Below, one piece after another: positions 8,016 to 11,652 of a DNA stretch of 11,652 nt (position 1 is the first letter of the stretch; every line of letters begins with the position of its first letter). The position numbers and the translations under genes were made by a program. Location: positions 1 through 11,652 of the forward strand of contig JADFCT010000076.1 in NCBI GenBank assembly GCA_017161665.1. Reading direction: 5' to 3'. The DNA is from Candidatus Sumerlaeota bacterium. GTDB lineage: Bacteria > Sumerlaeota > Sumerlaeia > JADFCT01. A model generated the notes under the pieces. That model did no database searches. It saw nothing but the letters and a program-made list of their open reading frames with translations, and had not been told where the DNA came from.

Positions 8016-9341
8016 ATGAAAATCAGACACGCGATCGCCCTGATCGCCATCACTCTGACAGCCACCGGGGCATCGGCCATGAATGATTGGAATCAGATCT
8101 TCGATGGCACGACACTGGATGGATGGTCCAAACACGGCGGCGGCGCGACCTTTGAAGTCATTGAAGAGGTCATCATTGGCGCCAACGGCCCGGGACACAA
8201 TACGTTCTTGTGCACAGAAAAAGCGTATGCGGATTTCGAACTGGAATTTGACGTCATGCTGGCCGAAGGCTTGAACTCGGGCGTTCAGATTCGCTCTCAA
8301 ACCCGGGAAGAAAACAAGGACGGCGAACCCATTGAGGTGATCTATGGACCGCAGGTGGAAATTGATGGCTCTTCAGGCATGGCCGGTTATATCTACGGCG
8401 AACGAGTCGGCGGCTGGATGACGGCCGATGCGGATCGCGTGAAACACGAAGCCTTCGTCAAGGGCGAATGGAATCAGTATCGGGTCAAGGCCCATGGTCC
8501 GCGTATTCAGACATGGATCAATGGGAAACAAATTGCCGATCTGTATCACCCGGAAAAATATAACGACCACAAGAAAGGCTTTATCGGGCTTCAGGTCCAT
8601 TCATCCCCCGCGGCCCCGGGAACCCAGAAAGTGGCCTGGAAAAACATCCGTATCCGCGAGATCGACACGGAAGGCTATGTCTCCCTGTTCAACGGCAAAA
8701 ATCTCGATGGCTGGACGCCCAAGGTCAAAGGTTTCGAGCTGGGCGAAAATCCTGGAGACATCTTTCGGGTGGAAGACAGCGTAATCAAGGTGCGCTACGA
8801 CAAATTCGACAACTTCGGCGACCGGTTCGGTCATCTATTCTGCAACAAGCCCTTCTCGAAATACATCTTCCGCATGGAGTACCGCTTCGTCGGCCAACAA
8901 GCCCCCGGCGGCCCCGGCTGGGCCTACCGGAACAGTGGCATCATGGCCCACGGCCAGGCGCCGGAAACCATGGGCAAAGATCAGGACTTCCCAAACAGTA
9001 TCGAAGTTCAATTGCTGGGCGCGGACGAAGGAAAAGTCCGGACCACGGCCAACCTGTGCACGCCGGGGACGCAATTCGTCCAGGACGGCGCCGTCATCAA
9101 AACACATTGCGTCAACTCTAAGTCCCAAAGTTACGCGGGAGACCAATGGGTCCAAATCGAAATCCTGGTGGATGGCTCCAAAGAAATCGCCCACTTCATC
9201 AACGGCGATGAAGTCATGCGCTATCAGCAACCACAACTCGACAACGGGCAACTGATCGAAGGCGGCAGCATCTCCCTGCAGGCCGAAAGCCACAGTTGCG
9301 AGTTCCGGAATATTGAAATCAAGGATCTAAGTCAGCAGTAA
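8016..9341 (+). CDS. Secreted protein with two DUF1080 / 3-keto-disaccharide hydrolase domains
   Basis: A 441-residue exported protein. Residues 1-21 form a signal peptide (basic start, hydrophobic core, ASA before the cut). Two copies of the concanavalin-like PF06439 domain follow: about 27-214, starting with IFDGTTLDGW and containing SGVQIRSQ (88-95) and GPQVEIDG (111-118); and about 222-436, starting with LFNGKNLDGW and containing NSGIMAHG (306-313) and NSIEVQLLG (327-335). The family includes enzymes that cleave 3-keto-glycosides after an oxidoreductase has oxidised the sugar at C3. It is expanded in Bacteroidetes, Planctomycetes and Verrucomicrobia. Periplasmic action is expected; as no lipoprotein cysteine follows the signal, the protein should be soluble. 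It is the first gene of a likely two-gene unit and is divergent from the sensor kinase. Whether both domains are catalytic cannot be judged by eye; one may bind carbohydrate. Confidence 0.9.
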   Translation: MKIRHAIALIAITLTATGASAMNDWNQIFDGTTLDGWSKHGGGATFEVIEEVIIGANGPGHNTFLCTEKAYADFELEFDVMLAEGLNSGVQIRSQTREENKDGEPIEVIYGPQVEIDGSSGMAGYIYGERVGGWMTADADRVKHEAFVKGEWNQYRVKAHGPRIQTWINGKQIADLYHPEKYNDHKKGFIGLQVHSSPAAPGTQKVAWKNIRIREIDTEGYVSLFNGKNLDGWTPKVKGFELGENPGDIFRVEDSVIKVRYDKFDNFGDRFGHLFCNKPFSKYIFRMEYRFVGQQAPGGPGWAYRNSGIMAHGQAPETMGKDQDFPNSIEVQLLGADEGKVRTTANLCTPGTQFVQDGAVIKTHCVNSKSQSYAGDQWVQIEILVDGSKEIAHFINGDEVMRYQQPQLDNGQLIEGGSISLQAESHSCEFRNIEIKDLSQQ

Positions 9342-9368
9342 TGCTCCAGTGATACAAAGAACCCTTCG

Positions 9369-9731
9369 ATGAAAAACAAGATCTGCAACCCTCTCTCAAT
9401 CGTCTTGTTTGGCATGACCTGCCTGACAGTATCCTGGTTTGGCCGGGGGATTGTGGACAAACTCTTCATGATGGAGGGACGATTTCACATTGTGAACGGG
9501 ACAGATGAGCCTCACAAGGTGACCCTGCAATTGCCCAACGGCTCCAGCATGGATCTGGCCTTGGAACTCGGTTCAATTGATGTCAATGTCCCCCAAACGG
9601 GTGAAGGCTCCCTATCCATCAATGTTGACGACCAGCCGGCCAGGAAGGTGGGCTATGTAACCTCCAGAAACGGCATTGTGGTCTTGTTTATTGAAGAGGA
9701 AACGATCGGTTTTTCACAGATCTTCCCCTGA
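9369..9731 (+). CDS. Small membrane-anchored protein of unknown function
   Basis: A 120-residue protein not recognised as any named family. A lysine-containing start and a hydrophobic stretch (about 8-28, PLSIVLFGMTCLTVSWFG) suggest an N-terminal membrane anchor or signal sequence. The remaining 85 or so residues alternate polar and hydrophobic positions (HIVNGTDEPHKVTLQLP, then LALELGSIDVNVP, then GSLSINVDD and IVVLFIEEE), which fits a small all-beta domain facing the periplasm. It begins 27 nt after the DUF1080 stop and ends just before a strong terminator, so it is probably co-transcribed with that gene. No good Shine-Dalgarno sequence precedes the ATG (only a weak AAAGAA 8 nt upstream). 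Codon use and composition look like real coding sequence. A role alongside the hydrolase is only a guess from position. Confidence 0.7.
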   Translation: MKNKICNPLSIVLFGMTCLTVSWFGRGIVDKLFMMEGRFHIVNGTDEPHKVTLQLPNGSSMDLALELGSIDVNVPQTGEGSLSINVDDQPARKVGYVTSRNGIVVLFIEEETIGFSQIFP

Positions 9732-9756
9732 AAGCAATGGGCAGCAACACAGAAAA

Positions 9757-9794
9757 ACGCCGCTCCTTCGGAAATCTTTCCGAAGGAGCGGCGT
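9757..9794. terminator. Bidirectional Rho-independent terminator
   Basis: A perfect 18-nt inverted repeat (9757-9774 with 9777-9794, core GCCGCTCCTTCGGAAA) forms a G+C-rich stem with a small apical loop. On the plus strand it is followed by TCTTCTTTTT and on the minus strand by TTTTTCTG. It lies between the ends of convergent genes (9731 and 9816), so it should stop transcription from both sides. Confidence 0.92.
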
Positions 9795-9815
9795 CTTCTT
9801 TTTCCAAACCATTTC

Positions 9816-10877
9816 CTATGCCAGACGATAAGGACAGGTTTCATGGGGGCTGTCCGCATAGACGGGCTCGTCGATCAACAAACCTGCCAGCGCGTCTTCC
9901 TCGCGCTTGAATACGGAATTACTGTCTTCAGCCATTTTCTGAAGCGCCACGAGCCCGGCTTCGTCAATGGGTTTGAAGTCCTGGACGGCGTCAACCGCCT
10001 TATCCGCCAAATCGGCGAACCCCGGTGGAAAGCCGGCGGCCACTCCGGCCTGAGACAACGTGTAGCGCAGGGCCTGGCTGATTTGATCCGGTTCTTCCAG
10101 TGGGCGATACCACCATTGGCGTGTCTTTTCGACGCCTTGCGGCCAAAGACCTCCGGACATCGGTTTGATGGCGGCAATCGCCATTTTTCTCTCCTTGGCC
10201 TCGGCGAGGACTTCCTTCCCAAAACCGATTTTAAACCGTTCAATAAAATTAATCGGGAACATGACCGTCTCGAAATCGAATCCCCGCATGGCTTCCAAGG
10301 CGCCCTTGGTCGTATGGGCCGAGAAACCGAAGAACCGGACTTTCCCCTGTTCGCGCGCCTTGAGAAACGTCTCAATGGCCCCACCCGGTCCCAAAGCCCG
10401 TTTCACTTCCTCCGGCGTGCGAATGTGATGCATTTGGTACAAGTCGAACCGGTCTGTCTTCAACCGCTTCAACGACCTATCCAATTCCTCCAAGGCGCCC
10501 TGTTGATCGCGGGCTTTGGTCTTGCAGGCCAGAAAGATCTTGTCGCGATCCATCCCCTCCAGCCCCTTGCCCATCTTGATCTCGGCGTCGCCGTTGCCAT
10601 AAGCCGGCGCCACATCAAAATAATTGACGCCGCGCTCGAAAGCCTTGCGCAATATGGTGTTGCATTTTTCCTGTTCCTCGTGAATCAGACACAAGCCCGG
10701 AAATCCAATAATCGAAACCTTCTCGCCCGTTCGCCCCAGGACACGGCGGGGCATGCCCTCCACACGGTCCGTTATTTTTTCCGGCGCAATGGCCTCCAGT
10801 CCCAAAGCCGGCAGGGGGCCAAGCGCCAGTCCACCCATCACACCGCCGGTGGTCGCAATAAAAGAACGTCGTTTCAT
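9816..10877 (-). CDS. Aldo/keto reductase with Tat-type export signal
   Basis: A 353-residue aldo/keto reductase. The start at 10877 is chosen because GGAG lies 7 nt upstream and because it opens with MKRRSFIATTGG, a twin-arginine (Tat) motif followed by a hydrophobic stretch to about residue 27. An upstream ATG 33 nt earlier lacks support. The barrel begins with MPRRVLGRTGEKVSIIGFPG. The AKR catalytic tetrad is visible: D88 and Y93 in FDVAPAYGNGD, K119 in CKTKAR and H150 in LYQMHH. The RFDLYQMHHI and KVRFFGFSAHT blocks are typical. The C-terminal extension (about 290-353) has no CxxCxxC ferredoxin motif. Reactions in the family are NAD(P)H-dependent reduction of aldehydes or ketones, or the reverse. 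Export by Tat would require folding with bound cofactor before transport. It is convergent with the DUF1080 unit, so not in the same transcript, but a sugar-related substrate is plausible. Substrate unknown. Confidence 0.9.
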   Translation of the reverse strand: MKRRSFIATTGGVMGGLALGPLPALGLEAIAPEKITDRVEGMPRRVLGRTGEKVSIIGFPGLCLIHEEQEKCNTILRKAFERGVNYFDVAPAYGNGDAEIKMGKGLEGMDRDKIFLACKTKARDQQGALEELDRSLKRLKTDRFDLYQMHHIRTPEEVKRALGPGGAIETFLKAREQGKVRFFGFSAHTTKGALEAMRGFDFETVMFPINFIERFKIGFGKEVLAEAKERKMAIAAIKPMSGGLWPQGVEKTRQWWYRPLEEPDQISQALRYTLSQAGVAAGFPPGFADLADKAVDAVQDFKPIDEAGLVALQKMAEDSNSVFKREEDALAGLLIDEPVYADSPHETCPYRLA

Positions 10878-10932
10878 GATCCGTCTCCATGCAAAAATGC
10901 TGAGAACCACTGTTTAGGGGAACCTACAAGGA

Positions 10933-11073
10933 TCATTTCCCGCAGTCAATGCCGATCCCCTTCGGCCTGTCATTTTTCACTCGGAGAGACGCATCAGCCG
11001 CCGTCATCGGCGCAGGCGACTCACCAGCAAGGCCCACACCAACGCCAATCAAATTGTCGATTGAGTTGCCCAT
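10933..11073 (-). CDS. Possible small ORF upstream of the aldo/keto reductase (doubtful)
   Basis: A 46-codon frame running from ATG at 11073 to TGA at 10933, ending 55 nt before the reductase start. The product would contain LIGVGVGLAGESPAP and end in PKGIGIDCGK. It has a glycine-rich, protein-like composition, but no convincing ribosome-binding site precedes the ATG, and the frame stays open upstream into the repeat region. It could be a real small protein, the tail of a decayed gene, or chance. No family recognised. Confidence 0.2.
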   Translation of the reverse strand: MGNSIDNLIGVGVGLAGESPAPMTAADASLRVKNDRPKGIGIDCGK

Positions 11074-11096
11074 GAGCGGCTCACTGCGCTCACAAC

Positions 11097-11308
11097 AAAT
11101 GATGAAAATGGAGACGAGGCGTGGCGCGATGGAACCTTTTTAAACGCCAAGGCGCCAAGGCGCAAAGGCGCAAAGCACGCCGGGGCGCGGCGCCACAGTC
11201 AGATAAGGCCCGCGCCCCAGGAAATGATGAAAATGGCGTCGAGGCCAAGCGCAATGACGCAAAGCACGCCGGGGCGCGGCGCCGCTGTCCGAACAGGCTC
11301 GCGTCCAA
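11097..11308. repeat. Imperfect tandem duplication of about 125 bp
   Basis: The segment AAATGATGAAAATGG recurs exactly at 11097-11111 and 11222-11236, each followed by a similar G.CGAGGC sequence. A 26-nt stretch recurs exactly at 11169-11194 and 11258-11283 (CGCAAAGCACGCC followed by GGGGCGCGGCGCC). The following 25-30 nt also align at about three quarters identity (both contain AGGC.CGCG.CC.AGGAA). The two copies therefore form one tandem repeat, the second about 36 nt shorter. No coding frame explains it. Confidence 0.85.
11145..11176. repeat. Octamer array (CGCCAAGG/CGCAAAGG, four units)
   Basis: Four consecutive 8-nt units: CGCCAAGG, CGCCAAGG, CGCAAAGG, CGCAAAGC. The array lies inside the first copy of the tandem duplication and is largely missing from the second, accounting for much of the length difference. 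It resembles the degenerate CGCAGAGG units at 590-613. Such arrays are a common intergenic signature in environmental bacterial genomes; their function is unknown. Confidence 0.8.
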
Positions 11309-11353
11309 GGAACCAAACATCAGCAAAGCCCCGAAGGCGGCGGCACATAAAAG

Positions 11354-11391
11354 CCCAGGGTGGAGCGACCGATAGGGAGCGGAGCCCTGGG
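11354..11391. repeat. REP-like CCCAGGG/CCCTGGG hairpin
   Basis: A 7-bp inverted repeat CCCAGGG (11354-11360) and CCCTGGG (11385-11391) encloses 24 nt that contain a direct repeat of GGAGCG. The pattern of a CCCAGGG...CCCTGGG frame next to a CACATAAAAG sequence resembles intergenic repeat hairpins known from Planctomycetes and related genomes. That comparison is from memory and was not checked by search. Confidence 0.55.
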
Positions 11392-11409
11392 TACGAAACG
11401 AGCACATGA

Positions 11410-11459
11410 GGCGCCGGCGCGTTTTTTGCCGCGCAGCAGGCAAAAAGCGTGACGGCGCC
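11410..11459. repeat. Long inverted repeat (21-nt arms) with GGCGCC ends
   Basis: Arms 11410-11430 and 11439-11459 are complementary at 18 of 21 positions as DNA, and 20 of 21 as RNA if two G-U pairs are allowed, around an 8-nt loop GCGCAGCA. Both arms carry GGCGCC at the base and TTTTTGCC/GGCAAAAA at the tip. The structure lies between the CCCAGGG hairpin and the putative leader of the last ORF. It could be a mobile-repeat hairpin (MITE/REP class) or an RNA structure; there is no flanking T-run, so it is not a typical terminator. Confidence 0.75.
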
Positions 11460-11468
11460 GACGGCCAT

Positions 11469-11561
11469 CCGACAGCGCCTCAAAATATTCAAGTGAGGAC
11501 TCTTGCGTCCTGTCGGCGGGTGGGGATAGGATGGCTCGCCATGAATGAGCCATCCCGACAG
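11469..11561 (+). promoter_or_regulatory. Possible structured leader overlapping the start of the last ORF
   Basis: CTGTCGG (11510-11516) can pair either with upstream CCGACAG (11469-11475) or with downstream CCGACAG (11555-11561), so the two stems exclude each other. Between them are small stems CCTCA/TGAGG (11478-11482, 11494-11498) and AGGAC/GTCCT (11496-11500, 11507-11511), which also overlap one another. A perfect 9-bp stem GGATGGCTC/GAGCCATCC (11529-11537, 11547-11555) places the ribosome-binding site in the stem and the ATG at 11541 in the loop. Translational control is an inference; the pairing is directly visible. Confidence 0.4.
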
Positions 11562-11652
11562 ATACACCAATCCCGGACAGTCGATGGGTCTTGGGCGGCG
11601 GCGGGCGGACTATTGCTCCTCGGCCTGCTGATTTTGTTCGGCCCGTCCCTGC
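11541..11652 (+). CDS. N-terminal fragment of a putative membrane or exported protein (runs off the window)
   Basis: An open frame of 37 codons continues past the window edge. It starts with MNEPSRQIHQSRTVDG, followed by a strongly hydrophobic segment, SWAAAGGLLLLGLLILFGPS (about 17-36), which should be a transmembrane helix or uncleaved signal anchor with a polar N-terminus. AGGA (11528-11531) lies 9 nt before the ATG. The hydrophobic composition in this frame and the ribosome-binding site support a real gene, although the start codon falls in the loop of a hairpin belonging to the repeat-rich region. No family can be named from this much sequence. Confidence 0.5.
   Translation, partial: MNEPSRQIHQSRTVDGSWAAAGGLLLLGLLILFGPSL

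Noticed and set aside
9843..11075. Open frame of 410 codons on the plus strand
   Set aside because: It is antisense to the aldo/keto reductase, whose catalytic motifs, Tat signal and ribosome-binding site are clear. The plus-strand product has no recognisable domain, and no terminator or context fits.
11097..11300. Possible CRISPR array
   Set aside because: There are only two copies, the spacing differs (125 versus 89 bp for the two blocks), and there are no regular spacers or cas genes.
11199..11570. Open frame of 123 codons on the minus strand across the repeat cluster
   Set aside because: Its sequence is a translation of the tandem repeat and hairpins, with biased Arg/Pro/Cys content and no ribosome-binding site.

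Overview
The window is bacterial chromosomal DNA of moderately high G+C. The gene families (a secreted tandem 3-keto-disaccharide hydrolase, a Tat-type aldo/keto reductase, a tricorn-type S41 peptidase and a giant propeller-type hybrid histidine kinase without a DNA-binding domain) fit an environmental Gram-negative bacterium of the PVC group, Hydrogenedentes, Acidobacteria or a similar lineage. No rRNA or other phylogenetic marker is present, so this is inference. Start sites follow ordinary Shine-Dalgarno rules, with some GTG starts. I see no phage, IS element, CRISPR, tRNA or rRNA.

Layout from left to right. At 1-423 (+) lies the C-terminal end of a tricorn-like S41 peptidase, closed by a strong hairpin at 457-487. 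Positions 495-746 are non-coding and carry a degenerate CGCAGAG-type repeat. From about 7.6 kb back to 747 run three tightly spaced minus-strand genes that look like one operon: a hybrid sensor kinase/response regulator of about 1,560 residues, a YafV/Nit2-like omega-amidase (GTG start), and a YidR/DUF3748 beta-propeller protein that starts 4 nt after the amidase stop. A divergent intergenic region (about 7,639-8,015) holds an operator-like inverted repeat and leads into the plus-strand gene for a secreted protein with two DUF1080 (3-keto-disaccharide hydrolase) domains. A small membrane-anchored protein of unknown function follows. A perfect 18-bp bidirectional terminator separates this pair from a convergent, Tat-signal-bearing aldo/keto reductase (minus strand).

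The right end (about 10,880-11,540) is a repeat-rich intergenic region. It contains an imperfect tandem duplication of about 125 bp, four consecutive CGCC/CGCAAAGG octamers, a CCCAGGG hairpin, and a long inverted repeat with 21-nt arms. A set of competing stems follows, and the last one encloses the ribosome-binding site and start codon of a truncated membrane-protein ORF beginning at 11,541.

Functionally, the middle of the window can be read as a sensing-and-sugar-processing neighbourhood: a periplasmic-sensing phosphorelay protein divergent from a secreted glycoside-processing enzyme, with an exported oxidoreductase beside it. The link is by position only. I did not find a clearly new biological system. 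The best leads are the repeat/hairpin cluster at the right end with its possible structured leader, the uncharacterised 120-residue protein, and the unusual kinase-amidase-YidR grouping.
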